Of a DNA stretch of 64,000 nt, positions 45,118 through 55,010 are shown one piece after another (within the stretch, counting starts at the first letter, position 1; every line of letters begins with the position of its first letter). Under the pieces are notes generated by a model that had not been told where the DNA came from, did no database searches, and was given only the letters and a program-made list of their open reading frames with translations. Where the stretch lies: the NCBI RefSeq assembly GCF_907165045.1, contig NZ_CAJRAU010000004.1:124001-188000 (forward strand), in the 5' to 3' direction. This stretch comes from Dyadobacter linearis. GTDB lineage: Bacteria; Bacteroidota; Bacteroidia; Cytophagales; Spirosomataceae. The translations under genes and the position numbers were made by a program.

Positions 45118-47346
45118 TCACAAACGAGCACTTTTCAACCGCAAACTATTCATCACCACGGATACCGAGCTGAGTGCCATCGCGCCGCCTGCGAGCATTG
45201 GATCGAGCAGGAAACCGTTGATCGGGTACAGAATTCCGGCAGCGATCGGAATGCCGATTACATTGTAAATGAATGCCCAGAATAGGTTCTGACGGATCGT
45301 GGCGACCGTTTTTCGGGATAGTTTTAATGCTTTTGGTAAAATCATCAGATCCGAAGTAATAAGCGTCATTTTGGCCACGTCCATCGCAATGTCCGAACCT
45401 TTACCCATCGCAATACTAACGTCGGCCTGGGCCAGCGCCTGCGAATCGTTGATACCATCGCCGACCATCGCCACTACTTTTCCTTTTGATTGCAATTCGC
45501 TGATGAACTGCATTTTATCGGCTGGCTTCACTTCGGCCCGGTACGATTCAATACCCGTTTGCTTTGCGACAGCCGCAGCAGTTTGCAGATTGTCGCCGGT
45601 GAGCATATACACTTCAATACCCTGTTTTTTGAGTTGCGCAACTGCCTCAGAGGAAGTAGGTTTAAGGGCGTCGGCAATGGAGACCAGCGCCACGATCTGC
45701 TGGTCTGCGGCAATTGCAATAACCGTTTTTGCCTGCTCGGACAAATTTCTGACCTCGCGAACCAGCCCGTCACTTACATCGACATTTTCTGATTTCAGGA
45801 AACTAAGGGTACCGATCAGATATTCCACATTGTCAACCGCCCCACGTATCCCGCTGCCCGTTACAGAAGCAAATCGGCTAACATTCACATTGGAAGGCGC
45901 ATTAATGTACTGCACAATCGCGGCAGCCAGCGGGTGTTCGGAGCGGGATTCCAGCGCTCTTGCAGCGGCCAGATGCTTTTGCTGATCAGTATTTTCAACC
46001 TTCCAGATCCAGTCCGTAACTGCGGGGCGGCCCTGGGTTAGCGTACCCGTTTTGTCGAGAACGATCGCATTCACGCGAAACGCCTTTTCCAGACTTTCGG
46101 CATCACGGATCAGGATATTATTCTCCGCACCTTTTCCCACACCCACCATCATCGCAGTAGGCGTCGCGAGACCCAGTGCGCAAGGACAGGCTATCACCAG
46201 CACAGATACCGCCGCCATTATTCCGTGTGTCAATGCATTATCGCCGCCTGCAAAAATCCATACGATCAATGTTAAAATGGCGATTCCGATCACGACGGGT
46301 ACAAAAATGCCGGCGATCTTGTCTACCAGTTTTTGAACCGGCGCCTTGCTTCCCTGCGCTTCCTGTACGGTTTTAATAATCTGCGCCAATACCGTCTGTT
46401 TGCCCACTTTCTCAGCTCGGAATGTAAAGCTGCCGTTCTGGTTGATCGTACCTGCAAATACCTGGCTGCCCGCGCTTTTCTCGGCCGCGAGCGGTTCGCC
46501 CGTCATCAGACTTTCATCTACAAACGAACTTCCCGAAAGCACCTTCCCATCGACCGGAATTTTCTCGCCGGAGCGAATGATAATCTCGTCTCCTGCCAGT
46601 ACTTCCTTTACATTGATCTCACTCTCAGCACCATTGCGGATCACGTGCACGGTTTTAGGTTGCAGTCCGATCAACTTTTTCAGTGCGTCGGAAGTTTTCG
46701 TTTTAGCCCTTTCTTCCATCAATTTACCCAAAAGAATAAAAAAGATGATCACCGCAGCCGCCTCGAAATAAACGTGCGGATGCAGCCCCCGCTCGTGCCA
46801 GAATTGTGGATAAAAGGTATTAAAAGTGCTGAAAAGGAATGCTACACCTGTACTAAGTGCCACCAGCGTGTCCATATTCGCTTTCCGGTGGCTGGCCTGT
46901 TTCCATGCATTCACAAAAAAGTCGCGGCCGAAAAAGAAGAGTACCGGGAGCGTGAGCGCAAGCATCACGTAATTCGCGAACCGCATTTCCATGAAGAACA
47001 TACCCAATATCACCACGGGAACAGTCAATACCCCGGCCCAGATAGTTTTTGTTTTTAAAGCTGCGTAATGGGCGTGCTGGATTTTTTCCTGCTCGGCAAC
47101 CGCGTCGTCTTCATCGTCTTCAATAATCAGCCCGTAGCCTATTCCCTGCAATACCTCGTCCATTTGCTGCAAAGTGACAGCCCCGGGATCGTAGCTCACA
47201 GATACCGATTGATTGGCATAATTCACGCCCGCATTTTCAATCCCGGCTGTGCTTTTCAGCATACTTTCCACGCTCACCGCACAAGCCGCGCACGACATGC
47301 CGGTTACCGGGAGCGTTATTTTATGTAGTTCTGTTGTTGTTTCCAT
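45118..47346 (-). CDS. copA: Copper-exporting P1B-type ATPase
   Basis: A 742-residue heavy-metal ATPase. One N-terminal HMA domain (GMSCAAC, residues 16-22), eight membrane helices, the intramembrane metal motif CPC (VIACPCALGLATP, near residue 386), the phosphorylation site DKTGTLTQG near 430 and the hinge GDGINDSQALAQAD near 628. The CPC/HMA combination indicates Cu(I) (or Ag) export from the cytoplasm. An open frame extends 19 codons upstream; ATG 47346 gives the family N-terminus. It leads the copper island and is divergent from a lactonase gene. Confidence 0.93.
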   Translation of the reverse strand: METTTELHKITLPVTGMSCAACAVSVESMLKSTAGIENAGVNYANQSVSVSYDPGAVTLQQMDEVLQGIGYGLIIEDDEDDAVAEQEKIQHAHYAALKTKTIWAGVLTVPVVILGMFFMEMRFANYVMLALTLPVLFFFGRDFFVNAWKQASHRKANMDTLVALSTGVAFLFSTFNTFYPQFWHERGLHPHVYFEAAAVIIFFILLGKLMEERAKTKTSDALKKLIGLQPKTVHVIRNGAESEINVKEVLAGDEIIIRSGEKIPVDGKVLSGSSFVDESLMTGEPLAAEKSAGSQVFAGTINQNGSFTFRAEKVGKQTVLAQIIKTVQEAQGSKAPVQKLVDKIAGIFVPVVIGIAILTLIVWIFAGGDNALTHGIMAAVSVLVIACPCALGLATPTAMMVGVGKGAENNILIRDAESLEKAFRVNAIVLDKTGTLTQGRPAVTDWIWKVENTDQQKHLAAARALESRSEHPLAAAIVQYINAPSNVNVSRFASVTGSGIRGAVDNVEYLIGTLSFLKSENVDVSDGLVREVRNLSEQAKTVIAIAADQQIVALVSIADALKPTSSEAVAQLKKQGIEVYMLTGDNLQTAAAVAKQTGIESYRAEVKPADKMQFISELQSKGKVVAMVGDGINDSQALAQADVSIAMGKGSDIAMDVAKMTLITSDLMILPKALKLSRKTVATIRQNLFWAFIYNVIGIPIAAGILYPINGFLLDPMLAGGAMALSSVSVVMNSLRLKSARL

Positions 47347-47431
47347 CGCCTTGTAATTTCTTTCACAAAGGTAACTTCGCCCGGCCCCGGCAGGGTTACA
47401 CAATTTTGGCTGTGCATTACAACTTTATATT

Positions 47432-47462
47432 AACACAAACACATTAAAAAAGGGTTTGTGTT
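47432..47462. promoter_or_regulatory. Inverted repeat between copA and the lactonase gene
   Basis: AACACAAAC (47432-47440) and GTTTGTGTT (47454-47462) are perfect 9-bp arms with a 13-bp spacer, in the 153-bp divergent gap. It could be an operator for copA or the lactonase gene; position is the only evidence. Confidence 0.4.
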
Positions 47463-47499
47463 CGCTTTTGGCTGCATTGACGATTCATTTAAATCCACA

Positions 47500-48606
47500 A
47501 TGATGAAAAAACTGATCCTTCCGTTCCTATTGGCTGCGGCTTCGCTGATGCTGGTTTCATTTCAGGACAAGACGATCCCTTTTTATATTGGTACGCAGGA
47601 TAAAGGTGCTAATTCATCGATCACGCTGTGTGAGCTCAATTTGTCGACGGGGCAGATTACCGTTATTGACACATTTAATAACTCCGTCGGGCCGGGGTAT
47701 GTGGCTATTTCATCGAATAAGAAATTCCTCTACGCCGCGGGCGGAAATAATAAGATCGATGCTTACGCGATAGGAGGCGACAAAAAGCTGACTTATTTGA
47801 ACAGTCAGTCGTCGGAAGGCGCGAACCCTTGTCACGTGGCGGTGCATCCTTCGGGCAAAATGGTACTGGCGGCCAACTACACGGGCGGCAGCTTTTCTGC
47901 CTATCCGGCAACCGCTGATGGGAAACTGGGCGCGCCCAGTTATACCGAACAATATACCGGTACCGGACCCAATGAAAAGCGTCAGGAAAAAGCACACGCG
48001 CATTTCGCCACAGCAAGTCCGGACGGAAAGTACGTATATGTGACCGACCTGGGAAGTGACAAAGTGATGAATTATGTAGTTGACAGTAAGGCTAATAAGT
48101 TAATCCCAAACCCTGCGCAGCCATTTTTCTCAGGTAAGCCAGGCGCTGGTCCAAGGCACCTCATCATTCATCCTTCCGGTAAATCACTTTTCCTTTTGAA
48201 TGAACTGGAAGCGTCACTTACTGCATGCACAATTGACAAAAAAGGAGTGATTACCGCTGGTAAAACTTATCCGACTATCCCGACCGATTTCTCAGGCGCT
48301 AATACCAGCGCAGCTATTCATTTGCACCCGAATGGAAAGTTCGTTTACGTTTCGAACCGCGGGCATAACTCGATTACGGGATTTGCGATCAAGGCGGATG
48401 GGGATCTGGAAATGATCGATCAGCAGACAAAATCAATCGCAACACCCAGGGATTTCAATATCGATCCCTCAGGTAAGATCATGATTGTCGCTAACCAATC
48501 GACTGATAATCTGGTAGTTTACGATATTGATCAGGCGACAGGCAAGTTTACATTCAAGCATGAAAGCATTGCCGTGAAGTCGCCGATCTGTGTGGCTTTT
48601 CTGTAA
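47500..48606 (+). CDS. Lactonase family protein (7-bladed beta-propeller, 6-phosphogluconolactonase type)
   Basis: A 368-residue secreted protein with signal LPFLLAAASLMLVSFQ. Repeated propeller strands such as HVAVHPSGKMVLAANY, HFATASPDGKYVYVTDLG, HLIIHPSGKSLFLLNE and IHLHPNGKFVYVSNRG are the hallmark of the lactonase family that includes Pgl of E. coli. The signal peptide argues for a periplasmic role on sugar lactones rather than the pentose phosphate pathway. A GTG 42 bp upstream is in frame, but ATG 47500 leads directly into the signal. Confidence 0.87.
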   Translation: MMKKLILPFLLAAASLMLVSFQDKTIPFYIGTQDKGANSSITLCELNLSTGQITVIDTFNNSVGPGYVAISSNKKFLYAAGGNNKIDAYAIGGDKKLTYLNSQSSEGANPCHVAVHPSGKMVLAANYTGGSFSAYPATADGKLGAPSYTEQYTGTGPNEKRQEKAHAHFATASPDGKYVYVTDLGSDKVMNYVVDSKANKLIPNPAQPFFSGKPGAGPRHLIIHPSGKSLFLLNELEASLTACTIDKKGVITAGKTYPTIPTDFSGANTSAAIHLHPNGKFVYVSNRGHNSITGFAIKADGDLEMIDQQTKSIATPRDFNIDPSGKIMIVANQSTDNLVVYDIDQATGKFTFKHESIAVKSPICVAFL

Positions 48607-48609
48607 ATT

Positions 48610-50016
48610 TTACAGTTTTCTGGCCATTTTATTCTGGTAGTAATTCATAAAATCTTCCAGCTGCTCCACAGGCATTTTGCGGGCAATGATCTTTTTATTT
48701 TTATCCAGAATATAGATCATCGGAGTAGTCACCACATCGAATTTGCGATTGAAATCTATGGTTTTCAACGCGTCGAATCCGTTCGTAAGCTCTTCCAGGT
48801 GGTAAGTTTTGATAAACGATTTCCACTCGGCCAGGTCGTGCTCGGTGGAAACCGCCACTACCTTAATTCCGTTTGCTTTATTCTTGTCGTAAAAATCCTT
48901 CAATTTCGGGGAAGCTTCCTTGCAGTGGCCGCAAGTGGGTGCGTAAAAGAACAAAACGGTATAATTTGCCTGGATCGCCTGCACGCTGACCTTCTTTCCG
49001 CTGGGGTCGGTAAGGCTTAATGCAGGGAAAGTTTTCCCAACCAGCAGCACTTTCAATGTATTCACCTTCTCGGCTATACGTTTCTTGGAATCTTCGGAAA
49101 TGCCCATGTCGCCGGAGAGGTAATATTTTTCGGCCAAATGCACCCAAACAGCCTCAGTACCTACTGTTTTAGGATTTTCATACTGATTGGCAATATAAAA
49201 AACCACCCAGGCTTTCGCATCCTTGTTTGCAGAAGCTTTTTTGATCATCAGATCGGCGTCGCGGATCAGTGAATCGGGGGTTTGTACGACGAGGTTTTTG
49301 AAATAACGATCGAGGCGCGGTTCCAGGAATGGGGTATTGACAATTCTTGCGTCCGCAAAGTCGAATGCATCCCAGTAATGTGATTTGTAGTAGTTGAATA
49401 CCCAGATCGAGTCGGGCTTACCGTTCGCTAATTTTGGCGCCGTTGGTACATCGGGGTCGATTGACATTTTCAGCAATTGCGAAGTAAACGCTTCCGGATT
49501 GTCAGTCAGTACTTTCTGACGGTAGGCTGTAAAACTTTCCTGTATCTCGCGGATCTTAACCTTGGACTCGGGAGTGCCGGTTTTACCCAAAGCTTCAATT
49601 TCCTTCGCGCCTTTTTTCAGTTCTTTCTGGTAGTTATAAAAAAGCTCATTTTCCTTTGAGCCGGTAATTTTCATGTTCCCGATCATATCGACCGTGTCCG
49701 TTTCTATCGCGAAACTGGTCTCTTTCCCCGAATAGATCACTTCGATCAGTCGTTTGTTGCCCGGGAACAGGATCACGTACAAGCCGCCGGGAAGATTTTG
49801 CGGACCTTCAAAAACGATCTTACCATTCGCGTCGGCTTTGGCTGTGTCTTTTGGTACAAACTGGTTTGGAGCGCGGTTGTAATGCCCGATAATAAAGGAC
49901 GAATCCTTCACGCCTTTGATCGTCGCTTCAAGCCGATACCCTTGCCCGAATGCATTTAAAGATAGTATTGAGACTAAAAACAGGGACAGGAAGGAAGTTC
50001 GGAAAGACGGGCTCAT
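48610..50016 (-). CDS. TlpA-family thioredoxin with long N-terminal domain
   Basis: A 468-residue periplasmic protein: signal peptide (LSLFLVSILSLNAFGQ), an N-terminal beta domain of the DUF4369 kind (GYRLEATIKGVKDSSFIIGH), a helical middle (DUF5106-like) and a C-terminal thioredoxin fold with active CxxC in FFYAPTCGHCKEASPK. Unlike the relative at 7509-8963 it keeps both cysteines and should be a thiol-disulfide reductase. It converges with the lactonase gene, the stops 3 bp apart. Confidence 0.88.
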   Translation of the reverse strand: MSPSFRTSFLSLFLVSILSLNAFGQGYRLEATIKGVKDSSFIIGHYNRAPNQFVPKDTAKADANGKIVFEGPQNLPGGLYVILFPGNKRLIEVIYSGKETSFAIETDTVDMIGNMKITGSKENELFYNYQKELKKGAKEIEALGKTGTPESKVKIREIQESFTAYRQKVLTDNPEAFTSQLLKMSIDPDVPTAPKLANGKPDSIWVFNYYKSHYWDAFDFADARIVNTPFLEPRLDRYFKNLVVQTPDSLIRDADLMIKKASANKDAKAWVVFYIANQYENPKTVGTEAVWVHLAEKYYLSGDMGISEDSKKRIAEKVNTLKVLLVGKTFPALSLTDPSGKKVSVQAIQANYTVLFFYAPTCGHCKEASPKLKDFYDKNKANGIKVVAVSTEHDLAEWKSFIKTYHLEELTNGFDALKTIDFNRKFDVVTTPMIYILDKNKKIIARKMPVEQLEDFMNYYQNKMARKL

Positions 50017-50117
50017 CAGATGGAAGTTTGCTTATCAGTGTTTATTTTGATTATTTCAAATCACGGCTGCAACAAAATTAGTTTCAAAACGACAACTTCT
50101 ACCAGGTTCTTATTCAA

Positions 50118-50891
50118 ATGTTTTTTTTTCTGTCAAAAGCAATAGACTTCCTGGTAATGCCGCTGAGCATTATCCTGTTATTCCTGGTTTACGGATTTTT
50201 TGCTAAAAACAACAAGCGGAAAAAGTGGGCGATCGGGCTGGCCCTTATTTCACTTTACCTTACATCCAATAGTTATCTGGTTATCAAAGCACTCAACGCG
50301 TGGGAGCCAAAAGTGACTTCCATGCAGCAGATTCAAGGTACTTACGACGTCGGTGTGCTGCTTTCCGGCGGACTGATAGCGGGTAGCAAACCCTATTCGG
50401 ATCTGGTTTCAATAGGCGATAACGGTGACCGCGTTTTGCAGACTTTCAGGCTGTACAAGGCGGGAAAGATCAAGAAAATATTGATCACCGGCGCTAGCCT
50501 GGAATATCAGATGAAGCTGCGAAAAGGCGAAACACGTGAGGCTGCGGCGCTGATGGTCCAGTGGGGAGTTCCTGCTTCGGATATCATGTTTGAGGAGAAA
50601 GCCAGGAATACGCGCGAAAATGCGAAGTACTCGGCTGCTATCCTCAAACAAAAATTTCCATCCGGCAGATATATGCTGATCACATCGGCCTTCCACATGC
50701 GCAGGGCGCGGGGCTGTTTTGAAAAAGCAGGGATCAAGGTAGATATCTTTCCCGCTGATTACCACGGAGGTTACAACGATATCAGTTTCAATACCCTCGT
50801 AATCCCCGACGCAAATGCTTTTGCCGATTTTAGTATATTATGGCATGAACTGGTCGGCTATATTGTGTATAAGATCGCCGGGTACAGCTGA
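50118..50891 (+). CDS. YdcF/ElyC family membrane protein (DUF218)
   Basis: A 257-residue protein with two N-terminal helices (about residues 8-28 and 37-55) and a DUF218 domain: DVGVLLSGGLIAG, ILITGASLEYQ, and RNTRENAKYSAAIL followed by MLITSAFHMRRARGCFEKAG. Relatives such as ElyC affect envelope and undecaprenyl-phosphate homeostasis in E. coli. The reaction catalysed is unknown. It is convergent with pfkA, 14 bp apart. Confidence 0.85.
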   Translation: MFFFLSKAIDFLVMPLSIILLFLVYGFFAKNNKRKKWAIGLALISLYLTSNSYLVIKALNAWEPKVTSMQQIQGTYDVGVLLSGGLIAGSKPYSDLVSIGDNGDRVLQTFRLYKAGKIKKILITGASLEYQMKLRKGETREAAALMVQWGVPASDIMFEEKARNTRENAKYSAAILKQKFPSGRYMLITSAFHMRRARGCFEKAGIKVDIFPADYHGGYNDISFNTLVIPDANAFADFSILWHELVGYIVYKIAGYS

Positions 50892-50905
50892 AAATCCAGT
50901 GCGTT

Positions 50906-51880
50906 TTAAACGCTCAGGATCTTCACCATTCTCAATAAATCCTCATTAATAGGCTTTGGAAGACGGATTGTGTCTTCAAACGGGGTATAAACAAGGTCGT
51001 TGTTGACAATACCCGCCATTACATTTTTCTGTCCGGCGATCAGACCTTCCACTGCACCCAGCCCGAGGCGGCTTGCTAGGATACGGTCGTACGCAGAAGG
51101 CTGGCCTCCGCGCTGGGTATGTCCCAATGTAGTTACACGGATATCCGCATTTTCATCTACCTGCGCCTTGATCTTCTCGGCTACTTCCTGTGCACTTCCC
51201 TCTTCGTCACCTTCGGCAACTACAATAATGGAAGATGATTTCGAGCGGCTCCATCCCTGTTTCAAAGTTTCAACCACTTCTGAGATCGGGGTTAGCACTT
51301 CCGGCACCATCACCAGTTCGGCGCCGCCGGCAATACCTGATTGTACTGCGATATAGCCCGAGTCACGGCCCATTACTTCAATAAAGAATATACGGTCGTG
51401 CGAGCTGGCGGTATCACGGATCCGGTCGATCGCGTCAAGCGCAGTGTTCACGGCAGTATCGAATCCGATCGTGTAATCTGTTCCGTAAAGGTCATTGTCG
51501 ATCGTTCCGGGTGCACCAACTGTCGGAATTCCGTATTCATTTCCAAAAATCATGGCGCCGGTGAAAGTACCGTTTCCGCCAATCGCCACCAGACCTTCGA
51601 TCCCATGCGCCTGCAAGTTCTCGTACGCTTTTTTGCGTCCTTCCGGTGTCATAAATTCTTTACTTCTTGCCGATTTGAGGATAGTACCTCCCCGCTGAAC
51701 TATATTGCTTACCGAGTGTGATTCCATTTTATACAAATCACCGGCAATCATTCCGTTATATCCTTTTCTGATTCCAAAGACTTCAATCCCATGGTAGACA
51801 GCGCCGCGGACAACTGCCCTGATACAGGCGTTCATACCAGGTGCATCTCCTCCTGAGGTAAATACTCCAATTCTTTTCAT
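50906..51880 (-). CDS. pfkA: ATP-dependent 6-phosphofructokinase
   Basis: A 324-residue glycolytic enzyme that phosphorylates fructose 6-phosphate. It opens MKRIGVFTSGGDAPGMNACI, with the ATP-loop GGNGTFTGA and the catalytic segment PGTIDNDLYGTDYTIGFDTA, then IEVMGRDSGYIA. Gly at position 105 region (GNGTF) is the ATP-type signature rather than the pyrophosphate type. Length matches bacterial PfkA. A possible minus-strand -7 box TAAATTTG lies at 51957-51950. Confidence 0.96.
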   Translation of the reverse strand: MKRIGVFTSGGDAPGMNACIRAVVRGAVYHGIEVFGIRKGYNGMIAGDLYKMESHSVSNIVQRGGTILKSARSKEFMTPEGRKKAYENLQAHGIEGLVAIGGNGTFTGAMIFGNEYGIPTVGAPGTIDNDLYGTDYTIGFDTAVNTALDAIDRIRDTASSHDRIFFIEVMGRDSGYIAVQSGIAGGAELVMVPEVLTPISEVVETLKQGWSRSKSSSIIVVAEGDEEGSAQEVAEKIKAQVDENADIRVTTLGHTQRGGQPSAYDRILASRLGLGAVEGLIAGQKNVMAGIVNNDLVYTPFEDTIRLPKPINEDLLRMVKILSV

Positions 51881-52203
51881 TTAATGTCGGGTTACTTCTA
51901 TTCTTTTAAATGTGTCGTGTCTTTTCAACCATAAAAGGCACAATTTCCGCAAATTTATCCGGTATTTCCTTAAAATATATAACCAAATTCTTAATTCTGT
52001 TAAAATTTTGCCGGAACAAGATTCTCGTTTTGCACCCTAAACATATATCAATACTTATATATTTGCGCCTGTTAATAGAAATATAATATTCACTTTCAGC
52101 CTGCCTTCTGAAACGTCACTGTTTGAAAAGTGATATTTTTGACGGCGCGGTGAAATTCGCTCTGCAAATTCCAAAACCAAGCCCCGGCTTACTTATTATC
52201 GAA
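51881..52203. promoter_or_regulatory. Divergent promoter region between pfkA and the YfhO gene
   Basis: 323 bp without a gene. TATATTTG at 52058-52065 fits the -7 box for the rightward operon, and TAAATTTG (minus strand, 51957-51950) for pfkA. I see no well-spaced -33 for either. The open frame starting at 52123 is an upstream extension of the YfhO gene that I do not consider translated. Confidence 0.45.
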
Positions 52204-54690
52204 ATGAAAAATCTGATTTCCTGGCAAAAAAGCTGGCCCCACCTGATTGCTGTCATTGGCTTCATCCTGCTGTCGATCATGTACGTTTCTCCCGTTTTGC
52301 AGGGCAAGAAAATGGTTGCCGGAGATGATATTCAGGCGAAGGCAGCTGCAAGAGAAGTGCTCGATTATCATAAGCAAACAAAAGAATGGTCGTCGTGGAC
52401 GAATGGGATGTTCGCCGGAATGCCCGCCTACCTCGTCGCGACGGATTATCCTACCAGTATTTCCACAAAAATAGGTCAGGGTGTGAACAAGATCCTGCCT
52501 GCTCCGGCCAATTACCTGCTCATCGGCATGGTGAGTGCGTATGTACTCTTTCTCGTGCTCGGTGCCGGCGGCTGGCTGGCTGCACTAGGCGGGGTTGCCT
52601 TTGCGTTCTCGACTTTCAATGTGATCAACCTCGAAGCCGGTCACATTTCGCAGGTAATCGCCATTATGTACGCGCCGGGCGTGATTGCGGGTGTTATAGT
52701 CGCATTCCGGAAAAACTGGCTGGCAGGCGCCGCATTGACCGCGCTTTTTCTATCTCTGGAATTATATGCCAATCACGTGCAGATTACCTATTATCTGGGC
52801 ATCGGAATAGTGATTCTGGTAATTATTGAAAGTGTTTCCTTTATTAAAAGAGGTGCGGTAAAAGAGCTGGTTCCTATTTTGGGCGGGCTCGCGCTGGCGG
52901 CCGTGCTGGCTGTGGGAACGCACACGACCAGACTATGGAATGCATATGATTACACCAAAGAAACCATTCGCGGGAAGTCGGAGCTAACCAGCAAAGATCC
53001 TTCCAAAAGTCCTGAAAAAGGCAGCGGGCTGGACAAAACCTATGCATTTGCATACAGTTATGGATTCGGTGAGCTGCTTACATTGGTTATCCCGAATGCC
53101 TACGGAGGCGCCGGATATGGGCCGCTTTCTACAAATTCTGAAACTTATAAAACACTTACCGCGAGGGGCGTCGACGCTGCCAATGCGCAAAGCATTATCC
53201 AGCAAATGCCGCTCTACTGGGGAGATCAGCCTATTATGGGCGGCCCTAACTACGTCGGTGCGATCGTTTTTTTCCTTTTTGTACTCGGTATTTTTATTGT
53301 TAAAAGTCCGCTCAAATCTTGGGTAGTAGGTGTGGTGTTGCTGTATATTGTCTGGGCTTTGGGAAAAAGCTTCGCCGCGGTCAACTACCTGTTCTTCGAT
53401 TATTTCCCGATGTTCAACAAGTTTCGCGCGATGACGATGGCCGTGTCACTGGCGCAGCTGCTGATGGTTATGCTTGGAATTCTGGCGCTGATCACGGTTG
53501 TACAGCGAAAAATCACGTGGAAAGAATTTCAGAAACCATTTTTAATATCACTCGGTATTACCGGTGGCTTAATGCTGATCATGGCGGTTATGCCCACACT
53601 GTTTTTCAGTTTCCAGGCTGCCGGCGATTCGACCACCTACGAGCAGTTTGCACAACAGACCCAGGATAAGGCATTTGCACAGCAGCTTGTTAACTCAATC
53701 GTGCAGGATAGGGTGGGTTTGATGAAAAGTGACGCATTCAGGAGTTTGATATTCGTATTGCTCGCGGCAAGCCTGATCTGGTTGTGGATGATCGAAAAAG
53801 TGAAGCCGGTAGTGCTGTATGTAGCCTTATTTGCATTGATGATCTTCGACCTTTTCGGTGTGGATAAAAGGTATCTCAACAATGAGGATTTTGTGTCGAA
53901 TTACGTGGCGCAGGGAAATATTGCACCTTCGCCAGCCGACGAACAGATATTGCGCGATCCCGATCCTAACTACAAAGTGTATGATCTCACAGCCCGTCAG
54001 GGCGCATTCAATAGCGCAGAGGCTTCTAATTTCCATAAGTCATTGGGCGGCTATCACGGTGCGAAACTTCGGCGGTACCAGGAGCTTTTCGAACGGCAGA
54101 TACTCACTGAAAGGCCCAATTTTGGCATGGTGAATATGTTAAACACAAAGTATTTTATCAGTGCAGACCAGCAGGGTAACAAAGTTGCGCAGACCAATCC
54201 GGGAGCGCTCGGGCATGCCTGGTTTGTAAATAGCTTTAAAATTGTCCCAAACGCCGACGCTGAAATGGCTGCGCTCGATTCGCTGAAACCACGCACAGAG
54301 GCAGTACTCGATCAGAAATTCGCTTCTAAACTGCAAGGTCTGAGCATCCAGCCGGATTCTGCGGCGGCAATTAGTCTGATCAGTTATAAACCGAATGAGT
54401 TGATTTACGAAAGCAATGCAAAGGGCGAGGGGCTGGCTGTTTTCTCAGAGATATATTACAATGTACGCGACGAATGGAAAGTGACGATCGACGATAAACC
54501 TGCGGACTTGCTGCGGGCGAACTATGTACTGCGCGCATTGCGGGTACCCGCCGGGAAGCACACGATCAAGTTTAGTTTTGAGCCTGTTTCGGTAGATGTA
54601 GGTCATAAAATTGATCTGGCCAGCTCACTGTTATTATTAGGATTGATCGCGGGCGCTGTATTTGTGGCAGTTAAAAACAAAAAAGCATGA
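52204..54690 (+). CDS. YfhO family multi-pass membrane protein
   Basis: An 828-residue protein with a dozen or so helices in the N-terminal 550 residues and a C-terminal extracytoplasmic domain of about 250 residues, closed by a final helix and KNKKA. The start region reads WPHLIAVIGFILLSIMYVSP and an early loop has GMFAGMPAYL, as in the YfhO family. Members are GT-C-like and are linked to lipid-carrier glycosylation of cell-wall polymers in Firmicutes; the role in Bacteroidota is not established. It is the first of three genes joined by ATGA overlaps. Confidence 0.85.
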   Translation: MKNLISWQKSWPHLIAVIGFILLSIMYVSPVLQGKKMVAGDDIQAKAAAREVLDYHKQTKEWSSWTNGMFAGMPAYLVATDYPTSISTKIGQGVNKILPAPANYLLIGMVSAYVLFLVLGAGGWLAALGGVAFAFSTFNVINLEAGHISQVIAIMYAPGVIAGVIVAFRKNWLAGAALTALFLSLELYANHVQITYYLGIGIVILVIIESVSFIKRGAVKELVPILGGLALAAVLAVGTHTTRLWNAYDYTKETIRGKSELTSKDPSKSPEKGSGLDKTYAFAYSYGFGELLTLVIPNAYGGAGYGPLSTNSETYKTLTARGVDAANAQSIIQQMPLYWGDQPIMGGPNYVGAIVFFLFVLGIFIVKSPLKSWVVGVVLLYIVWALGKSFAAVNYLFFDYFPMFNKFRAMTMAVSLAQLLMVMLGILALITVVQRKITWKEFQKPFLISLGITGGLMLIMAVMPTLFFSFQAAGDSTTYEQFAQQTQDKAFAQQLVNSIVQDRVGLMKSDAFRSLIFVLLAASLIWLWMIEKVKPVVLYVALFALMIFDLFGVDKRYLNNEDFVSNYVAQGNIAPSPADEQILRDPDPNYKVYDLTARQGAFNSAEASNFHKSLGGYHGAKLRRYQELFERQILTERPNFGMVNMLNTKYFISADQQGNKVAQTNPGALGHAWFVNSFKIVPNADAEMAALDSLKPRTEAVLDQKFASKLQGLSIQPDSAAAISLISYKPNELIYESNAKGEGLAVFSEIYYNVRDEWKVTIDDKPADLLRANYVLRALRVPAGKHTIKFSFEPVSVDVGHKIDLASSLLLLGLIAGAVFVAVKNKKA

Positions 54691-55010
54691 AAAAGCTGCT
54701 GCTGATTTTATTGGTAGTATTCGCATTTGCAGGTTGTAAGAAGCCCGAAGTTGATACCGATCTTTTGCTGGTAGCCTACCCAAATCCTGCTACGAGCCAG
54801 ATCTCGGTATACCTGATAAACGACCAGCAGCAAGCCTGCATTATCCGTATTTTTGACCCGAATGCAAAGCAGATCGCCGAGCTGAAAGTGGATGCGGGCA
54901 CTTCAACCAGCGGTATTAAATTCGACCTGGAAGGGCAGGACAGAGGTACTTATCAGGTAGTAGTGGAAATAGGAGGTATTACACTCATCGAAAAATTTTA
55001 TAAAGTATGA
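54687..55010 (+). CDS. Small lipoprotein consisting mainly of a T9SS-type sorting-like domain
   Basis: A 107-residue protein with a clear lipoprotein signal (LLLILLVVFAFAGC). The mature part has the appearance of a type A C-terminal sorting domain of the type IX secretion system: LLVAYPNPATSQISVYLIN, then IIRIFDPNAKQIAEL and the final GTYQVVVEIGG...FYKV strands. There is no cargo domain in front of it. Both ends overlap neighbours by 4 bp (ATGA), so it is coupled to YfhO and to the outer membrane protein gene. Its function is unknown. Confidence 0.75.
   Translation: MKKLLLILLVVFAFAGCKKPEVDTDLLLVAYPNPATSQISVYLINDQQQACIIRIFDPNAKQIAELKVDAGTSTSGIKFDLEGQDRGTYQVVVEIGGITLIEKFYKV

Noticed and set aside
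52123..52203. Longer N-terminus for the YfhO gene
   Set aside because: The added 27 residues have no membrane-protein start features, and the ATG at 52204 leads directly into the first helix.
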